Notes: generated by a model from the letters alone, not told the origin. Positions 11,926-24,559 are shown, counted from the stretch's first letter. The stretch is DNA of 64,000 nucleotides from Setophaga petechia (GCA_024362935.1 JANCRA010000010.1:4270501-4334500); one strand, 5' to 3'. Translations and numbers: made by a program.

Positions 11926-14900
11926 ATGGCCCTTGTTCTGCGCCTCTTCCTCCTGCTCCTCCTGGCCGTGGCCCTGCCTGCCAGGGCTGCCCAGGCTGCT
12001 CCGCTGCAAGCGCGGGGAGAAGGTGAGCCGGCAGCCTGGCTGCCCTTTCCCGGCACAGTGCTCCCTGCTCCCCGGGAAGCACTGGCGATGCTTTTCCCCA
12101 GGCCTTCAGGGAGGGTTTCCTCTGGGGGAGGGAGAGAGCCCCCATGGGCCTGGGGCTGCCCCTGTTTCCTCTCCAGGGATGTTACACAGTATAGGGCAAG
12201 AGGGTGGAGAGTGGCCAGGAGCCAGGCCAGAGCTCCCCAGGCCCCTGTGCAGCTTTGGCCTTGTCCATTCACATCTGGCTCCCACGGCCTTACCCGACCC
12301 CCTTGCTGTGCCCAGTTCCCAAAGGCAGAGGGGGATCCCAGCACGCCATGGAAATGGCTTTGGGTGTTTCCTTCCCTCTAGATGAGCTTGCTAGGAAGGT
12401 TTCTCCAGCAGCTTGGCTTCGTGAAGATTTCCAGCCTCTTAAGCCTCCTGAAGGTACGTTGTCAATGTTCCCCTCAGAGAATAATCATTGACAACCTAGC
12501 AGGAACCAGGTGACAGAAGCTTCTGTGGCTGTTGCGTTACAGGAGTGTCTGCAGGGAGGCCTTTTCAGGCTCCAATCCTGGTTGCTGCTCACAAGGCCAG
12601 CTCCCATCGCAGGGGTGAGTAGTGTGTCCCTGCTGACCCCACAGGCTGAGCCCTGGCTTTGGGGGATCCATTCCAGGGCAAACGCAAGTACTTTCCTTAA
12701 GGTCCTCCAAGAGGGAGGAACAAGCCTGGAGGAGACAGTAAGTCCCTAGAGGCATCCAGCCCCATGGACAGGATCCTGAGTGACCTGGAGAGACACCGTG
12801 GTGGGTGCATTTCCCCCAGCCTTGTCCTGGGGCTCAGCAGCCGGGGGCTTTGGCTGCACAGCTGGACACGCCGCGCCCGGCACAGCGGGAAGGGATCCAT
12901 GGCAGCCTCGCTGCCCCGCTGCTGCTTGCACGCCCTGCAGGGCTGTTTGCCAGCCTGGCCTGGCTGCAGCTTCTCCCCAGCCGCTGCAGGAAGGCATTGG
13001 GCATCAGCTCACAGGCAGCCCAAAGTGCACCACAGGCCATGCACACCCTGAGAACCCCTGCAATTTCCCAGTCTCTGAGCACATCTGGAGGGGCAGCTCT
13101 TTGGAGGGGGGAGGGCCCTGGAGCAGACCTAATAACCTGATCGTTCTTCTGCCTCTTATCCATTACTTGGACAAGCATTACCTCCTGAAGAGGCCACCTT
13201 CCCCTTGGGGAACAGCCCCACCTGATGCAGCTGTCCCTTTTTCTTTCTGCAGAGATGGAAGGAGACGCTGTGCTGAAGGCTCAGTTTCCCAGAGAAGGCA
13301 GGGGCTCATTGGCAGCCTCTGCTGCAGGAAGGGAGGCGATTCCAGGCACAGTCCCAGGAGGTAATTGCTGTGCCTCTGGGCCTGAGCCCTGCTGAGGCTT
13401 CAGCTGCCCTCTCTGCTGCTTGGCACTCCTGGCACACAGCATTACCTGACCCCCTTCCAGTGCTGGGTTCCCTATAGAAGGGGATCCCAGCACAGCATGG
13501 ACCCGTTCCCATCTGTGCTCCTTTCTAGACTGGGATCGTGACTTGCATCACTGGAAAACGCTGGTAAAGCACGGCTTAATGATGATGGAGCTTGGTGAAG
13601 GTAAGGCTACCAGCAACCCTTTCCTAACAGAGTCATCATTGCCCAAGTGTAATCATTGTCCACAGGAATATTCCTATGTCATTTCCCTTAAGATCACCTG
13701 AAGTTTGATGGATTCTGGGAATCCTGGCCTCCAAATTGCTGCTCTTGTGCCCAACAGCGATCCCACAGGATCGTTGTCAGTGGGAGGAAGGAGCATTCAG
13801 CTGTCCATCCTCCTGCCGTGTGCAATGCCAGTGTGTCCTTCCCTGTGCTCTGTGCAACCACGGAGAAGAGCAGAGAGGGAAGGGGCCGGGCCCAGGGCTG
13901 TGTCCCGGGGCTGAGCCTTTCTCAGCTCCTTTGCTGGCCCCAGGGAGCCTGAGCTGCTCCTGCTGCCACTGCCAAGCCCTGGCCCTGCCTGGGGCTGGGT
14001 TCAGAGCTGTGGCAGCTCCAGGGAGTCCTTTGAGCCGCGACAGCCCCGCAAGGGGCTCCTTCCATCCCAGTGTGGGGCCACTGCAGGCACGGGGTCAACC
14101 TGGCCCTGCTTCTGAGTGGAAGGCAGAGCTGAGGGAGTGCCTTGGAGGGCACCAATCGCCCAGGTGCACTCGCTGCCACTTGGGCCTTCAGCAGTCTCAC
14201 AGGAGCTGTTCTGTCCTTTCTTTGCAGATGAACCTGTTGTTGAAGATAATGCTGTTGATGAAGATGATCCTGTTGATGAAGATGATCTGCATTCCCAACC
14301 CATACCTATTACTGGGTTTCTGGGAGATGGTGAGGGTAGGTCAAGGCCTTTCCCCTGGGACAGCTGCCAGCTCAGAGCCCAAAGCTCGGCCAGGGGGGCA
14401 TCGCTGCAGGTGGCAGGACAGAGCCATGCACGTGTGTGCCCTCGCCCTGCGCGATCCCCTCACCGCTCCTGCGGCTCAGTGCTGCCCGTGCAGATGAGCA
14501 GAGATGGCAGAAGCTTCTGTGGCTGTTGACTTACAGGGGTGTCTGCAGGGAGGACTTTGCCAGGCCCTTTGGTGGATGTTGCACGCAAGCCCAGCTCCCA
14601 TCGCAGGGGTGAGCAGTGTGTCCCTGCTGACCCCACAGGCTGAGCCCGGCTTTTGTGGCATCCATTCATGGGAAATGCAAATATTTCTCTTAAGGTCCCC
14701 TGAGAAGGAAGAACAAACCTGGAGGAGCTAGTCAGTCCCTGAAGGAATCCCAACATCCAGAACAAAAACGGAGTGATGTGGACAGCCAGCGTGGTGGGTG
14801 CATTTCCCTCAGCCTGGTCCTGGGGCTCAGCAGCCGGGGGCTTTGGCTGCACATCTGGACACGCCGTGCCCGGCACAGCGGGAAGGGATCCATGGCAGCC

Positions 14901-16250
14901 TCGCTGCCCCGCTGCTGCTTGCACGCCCTGCAGGGCTGTTTGCCAGCCTGGCCTGGCTGCAGCTTCTCCCCAGCCTCTGCAGGAAGGCATTTGCCAGGGA
15001 GCCCAAACTGCACCACAGGCGTGAGATCCCCTGGGATTTCCCAGTCTCGGGGTAGATGCATAGAGGCAGCTGTTTGCAGGAGGGAGGGCCCTGGAGTAGT
15101 TCCAACGCCCTGGGCATTTTCCTTGTCCTTTTCCATGTCTTTGGCAAGCATTGTCGGGAGCACAAGGGCACAGCACAGAGGAATTATGGCACGCAGGCTC
15201 AGGGGTTCGGGTACTGAGCAGTCCTGGGCCAAGGGGCAGCAAGGTGCCTGCAGGCCCCAGCTCAGGGCGAAACAGGCAGCGACAACGTCCTGGCCGTATC
15301 CAGCGTGCTGCCAGCTCAGCAGCGCAGCACGGCACGGTCTCACGCTTCCCATTGCTCCCACAGATGCAGACGGCACCTCAACACCTCCTGACAACACCTG
15401 GAGAAGAGTTTTCTGCTGGGGAACAGCTTGTTTGAGTACGGTGATAGCCGTTGTGGCTGGTGCAGCACTTTGCCTGATGATGTGCTTTGCAGTAATCTGG
15501 TATTGCTGGAAGAGAAAATCGTGAGTGCTTTGTGATTCTCTACCTCAAACAGCTTCTTTTAAAGGCTGTTCATAGGCAGGGAACATTCCCAGTGAGGCTG
15601 CTGTGGAGTTGTGGCCCGTCTATGGTTGCCCAAACAACTCTGCTGAGGGTTCTGCTGCTGCCCAGAGCTTTCATTGGCCTCTTAACTGCTGGGCCTTGTC
15701 CTGCGGGGCCCGCTGGGGCTGCAGCCAGTGCTGGCTCCCACTGAGGCTGCCTGGCCCAGAGCAGCCCCAGGGGCACAGGGCAGAGGCACAGCAAGGTGGG
15801 GAGGAGAAAGAGCAGGGACGAGATTGCCCTTGAAAGGCAGAGGCGCTCTGGGGCCCGCTCCTGGCCAGGGAGCCTGCCCAGAGCCGTCCCCTGCTGGCCG
15901 GGGGCCTTGAGGGGCAGCTGTGCAGCTGGGCCAAGCTGTGCCAGCAGCTCCAGCCGTGCTGGGGAGCCTTGCCAGCTCTGGGCCCTGCTGTGCAGGAGGC
16001 TCCCTGTGTGCCACTGCCAGCTGGGGCCTCAGCCACCTCCTCTCTCTGCAGGTGCTCCCGTTCATCGTCAGAAGAGGAGCCTAAAATCTCAGCCAGAGAG
16101 ATCTTGACTTGTTATCACAATTCCACACGTCTGCCCATATCTGCCCTGCCATGGCTTCAACATCGTCAGGAAGGCTTCCCAAAGCACCCCCCTCCCAAAC
16201 GAGACCCTCTGCCTGTCAGCCCCCTGGTCCTTTTCCCTGGTCATGAGTGA
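11926..16250 (+). CDS. Unrecognised single-pass membrane protein, copy B (full form)
   Basis: I do not recognise this gene. Seven exons join in frame: 11926-12022, 12382-12453, 13253-13360, 13529-13600, 14228-14329, 15364-15520 and 16052-16250. All introns have GT-AG borders; the first five junctions are phase 1 and the last is phase 2. The product is 268 residues. It has a signal peptide (about 1-24), a luminal part of about 145 residues, an acidic repeat in exon 5 (VDEDD-like units, about residues 117-137), a transmembrane helix near 171-198, the basic stop-transfer run WKRK, and a 65-residue tail with PPKRDPLP. Exons 2 and 4 are both 72 bases long. Phase-1 symmetrical exons are typical of extracellular modules, so exon loss (as in copy A) is tolerated. 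The luminal part shows no family signature I can name. A receptor, adaptor or small immune-type molecule is possible but not shown. Confidence 0.6.
12513..12992. repeat. Intronic direct repeat, left copy
   Basis: About 480 bp in intron 2 of gene copy B that recurs at 14508-14991 in intron 5. Both start at CAGAAGCTTCTGTGGCTGTTG and end at the CTGCAGGAAGGCAT stretch. The pair encloses exons 3 to 5. Copy A has one hybrid of the two (about 1283-1780). Confidence 0.8.
14508..14991. repeat. Intronic direct repeat, right copy
   Basis: Partner of 12513-12992, about 2 kb downstream in the same orientation. Copy A matches this partner from about 1642 onward and the left partner before about 1629. Confidence 0.8.
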
Positions 16251-16302
16251 AGCTGGGCGGGCCCTGTCTGCCAGAGCAGGGCTTGCCCACATTTGATGTT
16301 TT

Positions 16303-16308
16303 AATAAA
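16303..16308 (+). terminator. Polyadenylation signal, gene copy B
   Basis: AATAAA 53 bases after the stop codon of gene copy B, within sequence shared with copy A. Confidence 0.6.
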
Positions 16309-16639
16309 GAAATGCAGTTATCACAGCTCTGTCCAAGTGGCAGCAGCAGCACAGCCCACCCAGCACCAGCACAGGCTGAGCTCCATGCCCGGGAGCAGCC
16401 GTGGATGCCCACGGTGTGGGCAGGCAGGAGCCAGGCAGGGGCTGCTGTGACAGCGCCGGGGCCCCGAGGGCTGGGGGAGCCCATGCTGAGCGTCCCTGCG
16501 CTGAGGGCACATTTCCTTCCCTGGCATCATCTGGGCCTGGACATCATGAGACACACAGGGCTACTTTGGGGTCCCTGCTGAGGGGTGCACGGATCCCCCA
16601 TGAAGCACAAATGAATATTGATGGCCTCTCCTAAGGTGT

Positions 16640-17150
16640 GCAGGGATCCCTCACGAGGTGTGCAGCGGGGTTACATTTGAGGGGATTCTTTACTCTTCTC
16701 AGCACAGCAAAGGGTCACTTGGCCGAGGTTTTGCAAAGCTGGGAGAAAGCCTCTTGCAAAGCCTTGGGCCCGGCCTGTGGGCACAGCGGGCGGGCGGAGC
16801 CCATCCCCTGCGGCCAGGCCGGGCTGCTCAGGCCGGGCCGGGCCGGGCCGGGCCGGGCCAGGCTCGGGCCCCGGCAGGGAAGGGCCGCGGCCCTGGGCTC
16901 TGATGAGGCTGCTGAGCTCCGCCCTGGCCCTGTGCTGCAGCCCAACACATTTACAGCCAGGGCCGTGCCCTGGCCCACAGGAGGCACCCGGGGCTGCAAC
17001 TGAGGCCGCGCCTTCTCCCACTCCAGGGGGCGGGCCCTGGTCCTTCGGAGGCTCCTGAGCCTTGTACCTCGGCCTGATGGAGCAAAGATCCCCCCAGCAT
17101 CCCTGAGCTTACAGAAATAAAGACTTTGTGCTCATTGTTATGGTTACCCA
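16640..17150 (+). other. GC-rich block with a second AATAAA, copy B
   Basis: Counterpart of 8450-8960. The GGGCC run is slightly longer here. AATAAA lies at 17116-17121. No coding sequence was recognised. Confidence 0.3.
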
Positions 17151-17935
17151 ATTATCCCATCATCAGAAAAACCAAACTATATTAGAGGTAGCAGCAATCT
17201 TAATGGAATAGTTTAGAAAATATATAAAATTGATACACTTGAAATATTGACAATATAATTTGATTCAAAATAAGGGATCATTTGGTTCCAATCATAGCGC
17301 ATAAGCAAAAGATAACCGCGGGCTACGGAGTGCAGCGTTCTTGGACCCTTGCCACCTCCCGTTCAAGCTTGCCCAGTGAACATTCTCCCCTTACATGCCA
17401 TGTGTCAATGGCATCTCCTCCCATTTTCGATTCATCACATTCTACCTCCGCCCTCATCACCACATTTACCGCGCATGCTCCACCACTCGTTTTGGTGGTT
17501 GCACCCCTTCTTGGGGGCCGTCTTTGGATGAAGTGTCTCCTCTTCTTTGATGTCTTTTAATTCACTTTTGGGTTACGCATGTGCACCAAGCAAGTAGAAT
17601 ATAAGCCAAAACTAACATAATATTATATTTAAGCATCAAAGCAATACATCTCTTATAGCTGGCATTTTCCTGGGACCCAACCAGATTTTCCTTTCTTTCT
17701 GTCAGTTTTTAGTAATCAGATCCCTGCTTGGCTTCACTTGCTAAAAATCTCAAAAAATATCAGCTTTTGTTGTGTGCCGCTCTCTGACTTTCCCAGGAAC
17801 ATGGCAGAGGTGTAAAGAGGGAAAATGCTGGGAAATGATGAAATGAGCCTGAACTGTGTGTTCAGGAACAGAAAGGGATCTGGGGGTACTTGTAAGAGCC
17901 CAAATGAGGGATGTGGGACTCCAGGGGCTCTCCAA

Positions 17936-18061
17936 ACTGCAGTTTATTCCATCCAAAATGCAGTTTATTGTATACAAAATGCAGTTTATTCCATCCAAAA
18001 TGCAGTTTATTCCATCCAAAATGCAGTTTATCGTATACAAAATGCAGTTTATTCCATCCTA
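17936..18061. repeat. 21-bp minisatellite, 6 units
   Basis: Six tandem units of the 21-bp repeat also seen at 9757-9811, with two GTATAC variants. The number has doubled relative to copy A. Confidence 0.85.
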
Positions 18062-18419
18062 GAGGTTACAGCAGTCCAAGCTTGTGGTTGACAGATCTGT
18101 GCCTACAGCTGTCAGCTCCAGGTGCCGGCAGGTCTGGAGACCCTTTGTTTTTGGTTACAGTGCATTAGATACTTTTCTTTGCTCAGTGCTATCTTTCTGC
18201 TTGGTAAAAACATCTTGTTGTCTGAGGTGGGTTTATTCTTTTCTCTAAGCCATAATAACCCCTTCTAAGTAACACATCCTTGGTTATCCAGTAAGACAGG
18301 CTCAGCAATTCTTTTCTTCTATATCAAAGCTTGCTTCCATCTCCGTTCCTTCATCAGACTCTACATTCAAAAATCTTCCTGCCACGCACACATATCTGTG
18401 AGATTTCCTTGTCAAACTT

Positions 18420-19103
18420 TCATCCTTCCCAGGAGGTACTGGTGACAGCCGACTGAACATGAGCCAGCAGTGAGCCCTGGTGGCAAGGAGGCCAATGGGT
18501 CCTGGCCTGGATCAGGAATGGTGTGGCCAGCAGGAGCAGGGATGTCATTCTGCCTCTCTACTGGGCACTGGAGAGGGCACACCTGGAGTGCTGTGCCCAT
18601 CTCTGGCCCCTCAGTTTGGGAAGGACCTTTGGGACACTGAGCACATCCAGAGGAGGAAATGAGGCTGGAGAGGGGCTGGGAACACAAACCCTGAGAGGAA
18701 CCCCTGACGAGCTGGGGGTGCTCAGCCTGGAGAAAAGGAGGCTCAGGGGTGCCCCCATCACTCTGCACAGCTCCTGAAAGGTGCCTGTGCTCACCTGGGG
18801 CTGGGCTCTTTCTCCAGCAGCACTGACACAACCAGAGCACACAGCCTCGAGCCTTGCCAAGGGAAATACAGGTTGGATAGCAGGAAAAAGTTTTTCACGG
18901 AAAGAGTGATAAAGTTCTGGAATGGCTGCCCAGGGAGGTGGTGCAGTCCCCATCCCTGGGTGTGTTTAACAAAGGCTGGATGTGGCACTGGGGGCCAGGG
19001 TTCGGTTGAGGTGTTGGGGCTGGGCTGGACTCAATGATCTTGAAGGTCTCTTCCAACCCAGTGATTCTAGGAATTCTGTGAATTCTGTGAATTCTGTGAA
19101 AGG
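18420..19103 (+). mobile_element. CR1 non-LTR retrotransposon, 3' fragment
   Basis: This matches the typical avian CR1 3' region as I know it. It has the stretch GTGGCCAGCAGGAGCAGGGA, the GGCTGGACTCAATGATCTTG segment, then CTCTTCCAACCCAGTGATTC, and it ends with three copies of an 8-base GAATTCTGT-type repeat at about 19073-19100. It is 5'-truncated and contains no intact reverse transcriptase frame. It starts where the segmental duplication stops being alignable. Confidence 0.85.
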
Positions 19104-19935
19104 GGCAATGAAAGGACACAAACTGTGCACAGCAAAAACTCGGAGCCCCCGAAGGGATTCCTTTGACTCGCATCCCTGCTTTGCCCGACTGCTCTGAAAC
19201 TGGACCAACATTGGCACCTAGTGGCTGCTGAATTCTGCAGGGACAGAAATTCTCTGAAATTTGTCACCCTGTCCAGGGGATGGGCTGAGGATTTCCAAAT
19301 GAGCTGCTAATTACTGCCAGCTCTTCCCAGAGTTTTCGTACAAGTTTTCTGTCCTGAAGTGTCAGAAGCTGCAAGATACAAATTGGTTTTGATTGGCAGA
19401 AGCCTGGAGTTATTATAATTCTGGACTTTGTTTTCTTCACTGTGATTAATCATTTTTAGGCATGCCTGAAATTTTCTGCTACTACAACTCCCAAAGTCAC
19501 AGCTCAATATTTGTATTGAAACTTGACTGAGGTTTTTTTCCTTCTGTTCTCCTAAAGTGATGATGAACTTTAATGTAAATTCAAATTCTACTAGTAACTT
19601 TGTACTATGACTTCATCCTATCAAAGAGTGAAAAAAAGGAAAAAAGTATATTAGGTAAAACGAAGTAAAGAAATCAAATCCCTTTGTGGGTCTTTTCCCC
19701 TATTATTCCCCTACCTAACTGATGTGCAGCATCATAATTTTTAAAGGCCCAAATATATTAAAACAACTTGAGGTCCCTCAGCAATCTGTACCAGGGAAAA
19801 TTACCATCAAAAAATCCAACTATTGTGACAAGATCAGGGATCCCAAACAGACTTGAGGGGAATGAAAGGCCAGATTTTTGGATGTCTGATAAAAAGCATG
19901 AAGAGCCAGCAGATCCTGCAGTTTTCCAGGTGTTT
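19104..19935. other. Intergenic spacer, nothing recognised
   Basis: Moderately AT-rich unique sequence between the CR1 tail and the solo LTR. No convincing exon, repeat or RNA gene was seen. Confidence 0.5.
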
Positions 19936-19941
19936 CTTTAC

Positions 19942-20330
19942 TGTGGTGTTTTTGAGGGTCCCAGGATGAGGTGAGAGATGAGAATTTGACTCCATGCTGA
20001 AAGCTGATCTATTCTATTCTATTCTATTCTATTCTATTCTATTCCATTCCATTCCATACCATTATAGAATTGTATACTAAAACTATACTAAAGAAAGAGA
20101 AAGTATACATCAGAAGGTTTAACAAGAATGATAAAGAAAAACCCGTGACTCCTCAGAGCCTCGACACAGCTGGACCACGGTTGGTCATTAAATTAAAACA
20201 ATTCACAGGCTGGATAAATAATCTCCAAATCACATTACAAAGCGGCAAAACAGGGAGAAGCTGAAGCTCTCCAGCTTCCCAGGAGAAGAAATCCTGGCGA
20301 AGGGATTTTTCAGAAAATATCACGGTGACA
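19942..20330 (+). mobile_element. Solo LTR of an endogenous retrovirus-like element
   Basis: The element starts TGTGG and ends GTGACA. It is flanked on both sides by the same six bases, CTTTAC (19936-19941 and 20331-20336), a target-site duplication. The interior (CAGGATGAGGTGAGAGATG near the start, CCCAGGAGAAGAAATCC near the end) resembles a passerine LTR type I recall. There is no internal retroviral region. A (TTCTA)n microsatellite lies inside it. Confidence 0.8.
20010..20056. repeat. (TTCTA)n / (TTCCA)n microsatellite
   Basis: About nine pentanucleotide units inside the solo LTR, changing from TTCTA to TTCCA near the end. Confidence 0.85.
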
Positions 20331-20339
20331 CTTTACTGA

Positions 20340-23300
20340 GTCTTTAGAACTTTGTGCAGTATTTCATGGTCATGCAGCCTCAGGCCAGCTGGTAAACCCC
20401 AGTTCATGTGCACCCTGCTGCTCTGTGGGACTGGCTGCACTGGAAACACCAGGCAGGAATCCTGGGGGATGCAATTGCTGCTAAAGGTACCCAAAAACTC
20501 CTGAAGGTGCAGCTCCAGGCAAGGTGATGCAGGTCCCCAGGGAGCTCAGGGGTGCAGAGATACCCAAAACAAGGGGGCTGGCGGGGAGGATTGGCCAAAT
20601 AAACTGAAGGGTTTGGTCTCATCAGCCACTCTTTGGTGTCTGAGGCTGATTTCCAGCTGGGTGTAAGAATCAGTTCTGCAATTGGTATGGCTCTGTGTGG
20701 TATGTGTGTCCTCACCCCTGTGAGATAAAACCCCTGCAATGAGTGCCTTTCATCCTCTGCAGAGACACACCAGGAGAAAAGGATGGGTGGCTAAGAGTGA
20801 TAAAAGCCTGCAGAAGCCAAGCAGAGGAGGATTTGCACTTCATTCATTCAGAAGATGATTAAGCTATGTGTATGAATACAGCATTTCAAATGACAGAGGC
20901 CAGTCTCCACAACTGAGTCATCTGAAAGGAGCTGGAAATAGCTGATGGTTTCTAACAGTCAAAATGCCTAACTTGGAAAACTTCATGAATACAATTACAT
21001 TTTTTTTTTTCTCCACAGTTTGTTCTGGAACTTGGCTGATAACAAAGGCAGCACCCACACAGGGTGAGGAGCACATCACACGTGACAAAGTCACACACAC
21101 TTTGCTGAGCAGCTGCAGAACAGAAACTATTTCACTGCTGGGAGTCACCACGAGGGAGACATTTTCAATTTTCCTCATAGCAAGGCTTAGAAGGAGTACT
21201 CAGCACAAATCCTTGGCTGGAGAATTTTGGACACCAAATTCATCCCTGTTTATTTGTCAGTAATTTCCTTATAACTCAATGTTTCTGCTGCCACCTGTGT
21301 TACTACAGAAAAAGGACACCAGGCAGAGGGAAAATTTCTGCTAGCAGGAATATCTCTTCACTGGTGATGGGCTTCAAAACACCCATCCATCCATTCGTGG
21401 CAGCCCTTTGGGGGTTAACAGCTCCACACCCCACCCACAGAGAGGACAAAATCTCCTGTAAATATAAACACTCAGGTGCTCTCCTCAAGAAGAAAAGCTC
21501 AAAATATTAAAAAATATTATTAGATTGGTACAAGAGCAGCTTGCTTTCAGAAACTCAAGAGTCACAGAGCATGTATGATTTAATGTGCACAAGTAAGAAT
21601 TTATGCATCAAATCTATGGGGCTATGTCAGGTAATGCTGAGTATGGAACATGGTTTTATTACTTTGAAAAAAAAACCAAACCAACCAAAAACCCCAAATA
21701 AGTAGGGTTTTGCATATATTAAATGTATATATGATTATTTATATATTTTTGTATTTATATATATGCTTATATTATATTACATTATATTATATATTATATA
21801 TTGTGTATTATCTATTATATATAATATCTATTATACCTATTATATATATAATATATAATATATATTATATATTATATATAATATATATTATATATATTAT
21901 ATATAATATATTATATATCTTATAAAAGGTGATTTTTCAATATTTAACAAATTGCTCTCTTTAAAAAGAAATTACAATATATCAGTACTTTTATTGTCTG
22001 AAAGAACTCAGCCCATTCCAGCTGAGTCAGCTGTACAATCAGCAGGCCATAAAATTATATCAAGAACTACAGATGCTTAAAAATTCTCTTAACCAAAATC
22101 TGACCAGGGAAAGGCTGTACCACAAAAGGAGCATTACCACATCAAACATCATGCCTGCATTGTAAATACAAAATGTTGAAATTTGCTGGAAGTTTTCTTT
22201 TGGAGCAATGCGCCCACCAAACCATAACTCAAGTCATCTTGGTTTTCATGAGCAATTTTGGTAATTGTTCTACATCCCCAGTGCAGAGAATTCAGTAAAT
22301 TCTGTGTCCTCACATAGTTTCAGAGCTTTCTTGGAGGCCCTGCCCTCGGCTCCTTGACCAGCACTGCAGGGGAGTGGGGAACAGATTTGGGATCTCCCTT
22401 GTGTTTTTTCTGTTTCATCAGAGGTCACTGTAGTTGATTATTTAGAAGGTCAGAACTGAATTAATTTCCTTTACAACTTCAAGTCCCCAGCAGCTGCTTT
22501 GAACCATAACCCAGCCCTACCCCCAAATCCAAAGTGGGAATTGCCAACAGCCCTCCCCTGCACCCAGGGCTCTGCAGCCCGCTTGGGTGGAGGTGAAATT
22601 TCACTTCCCCTGTGGGACAGAGAGAACAGGAAACATGACCAAGGCCAGTTTTGGGGGGTTTCTCCCAGGTTTTATTACTGTTTTCTAGGCACTGCTAGAG
22701 TAGTCAGAGGTCACAGACTGCTACAGAGTGTTTGTAGCACTCTCTATTCTTCTTTGATAAACCACTCTCAAATACAGCCAGATACAAATTGGAATTGACT
22801 CAAACCCATTTTGTTTTTCCTGTTTTACCTTTGCATGAAACAGGTGTTAACCCCAACGGAGTCTGGGGATTAATCAAAGAAAAGCAAATATTTTAACACT
22901 CAAACCACTGCTTAGAGCTTTCACAATGTGAGAGAGCTCATCTCAGATCCCTCACATAAGCTCAACAATACAATGTGACAATTTGTGGGTTTTGTTTGAG
23001 GAATCCTTTATTTTAAAAGCATTTAAGGTCTTGTGATGACAAGCAGCAACAATAACAGCTAATAGAAAAATGTTTGCAGTGATCTCTAGCAAGGATAATG
23101 AAATAGTGATTTAAAATTATCTTCACAGAAATAGCACTTTAATTTCCCATTAAAATGGTGGGACAATAAACAATGAATTATGAATATTAAAGACTGCCAT
23201 CTCTAGCAATGCTTCTTCCTAACTAACCTAAGTGTTTTTCTCAGCTCTGAAAATATAATTAGCATGAAAGCATACACACAGTTATGTCTTATTATCTCTT

Positions 23301-24150
23301 TAACACCTTTTCTGTCCTGGCTGGTCAATATCCAAGGATGCAGTGCCCTGCTTAATTCAGGGCTGCAGGAACAGAAAGCCTTTGGTCCAGCCTGACTGAG
23401 GACTCAAACCTCTGCTCGTGGCTGGAATGCAACCATGGATCACCAAAATATATATCCAGACCTGAAAAAGGAATAATTGTGGAGCCACCCAAAAATAGAG
23501 TGATTTCAGAGGCAATTCAAGCCAAGCTGGCCTGGTTGGCTGTGCAGGCTCAGAGATAATCAGGTTGCTCTCCTCCTGGCTCAACTACCTATGGGACAAT
23601 TTAACTCTCACTCTTCGCCATAAAACAGTTTAATGTCAGTTTTATAACCTGAAACGATGAGGATGGAATTTAGCTGGTCTTTGGTACAAAGAACAGGACA
23701 GCAAAATGTGCTCTGACAGTGTATTTAATTAGTAAATCTTATTTTTATAAGCATCTTGATATAAGAAGAGTACCTGTTAAAGAGTGCTTTACTTTGCAGA
23801 TAACCCAGACAGCAGTTTAAACAAGTAATTCCAGACTCTTGAGATACATTTATCTTAAAACACAGAAGCAGCGTGTGGTGTAATGGTCACACACATCCAT
23901 GTGCACGTCAGACACGTAGCTGGATGCTAACAGCTCCAAAGCCGTCTCTCATCCGCACAGGACCTCGCAAGGGTGAGAAACCATAGCCCTGAGCCTTGTT
24001 CTGTGCCTGTGCACACAAACCACACCCAGCGCAGAGCTGAGAGCAGCAGCCAGGCAAGGCAGCTGCGCTTCCTGAGGGCTGAGGGCAGCGGCACCTGTTT
24101 GTTTCTGTAACAGGAATGCACAAAACCAGCAGAACTCAACACAAAATGTG
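20340..24150. other. Intergenic spacer before RAB43
   Basis: AT-rich unique sequence. It holds a poly-T run at about 20999-21010 and the TA-rich tract at 21705-21935. I saw no convincing coding exon, RNA gene or further mobile element. Short open frames here lack splice context or family resemblance. Confidence 0.5.
21705..21935. repeat. TA-rich low-complexity tract
   Basis: About 230 bases made almost only of TA, TATTA and ATATT units, able to fold on itself. The open frame across it is a composition artefact. Confidence 0.85.
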
Positions 24151-24559
24151 TCACTGCGGCGAGGATGCGGCCGAACAGCGGCATGTGCGGATCCTGCGCC
24201 CGCGCAGGGACCGAGGGCTCCGCAGCACCGCGGGACCCGGACCGCGTGTGGCACGGCACGGCTCGGCTCGGCTTGGGGTGCGGGCACGGCACTGCTTGGG
24301 ATGCCGGCACGGCACGGCACGGCACGGCCCGGGGTGCGGGCACCGCCACACACCGGGGACCTGCAGCCCGAACGGGGTGTGCCGGGGCAGCGATCCCCGC
24401 TCGGTGAGCGATCCCTGCACGGAGCCGTCACAGCGCGGCCGCGGGCTGTGCCGGGCGGAGCGGAGCGGGCCGGGCAGGGGCGGGCACGGGCGGAGCGGGG
24501 CGGTCCCGGCCCGATCCCGGAGCCGAGCGGGGCGGGCCGGGCACGGGCGGTCCCGGCGC

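Larger units (their letters stand above)
11236..18412. repeat. Segmental duplication, copy B
   Basis: Second member of the tandem duplication, in the same orientation as copy A. It starts with the same bases as position 1 of the window and stays alignable to about 18412, where a CR1 element takes over. The gene inside this copy is the more complete one, with seven exons. The intergenic 5' flank (11236-11925) aligns with 1-693. Confidence 0.9.

Noticed and set aside
11413..12381. 322-codon plus-strand open frame covering the signal-peptide exon of copy B
   Set aside because: The upstream part is not conserved as coding: copy A differs by a 2-base indel near 503, and its end runs through a good splice donor at 12023. 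Only 11926-12022 is kept as coding.
21705..21935. 71-codon Tyr/Ile-rich frame
   Set aside because: Pure TA-rich low-complexity sequence.
23870..23935. tRNA-like stretch containing GTGTAATGGTCA
   Set aside because: No matching acceptor stem or T-loop could be folded around it.
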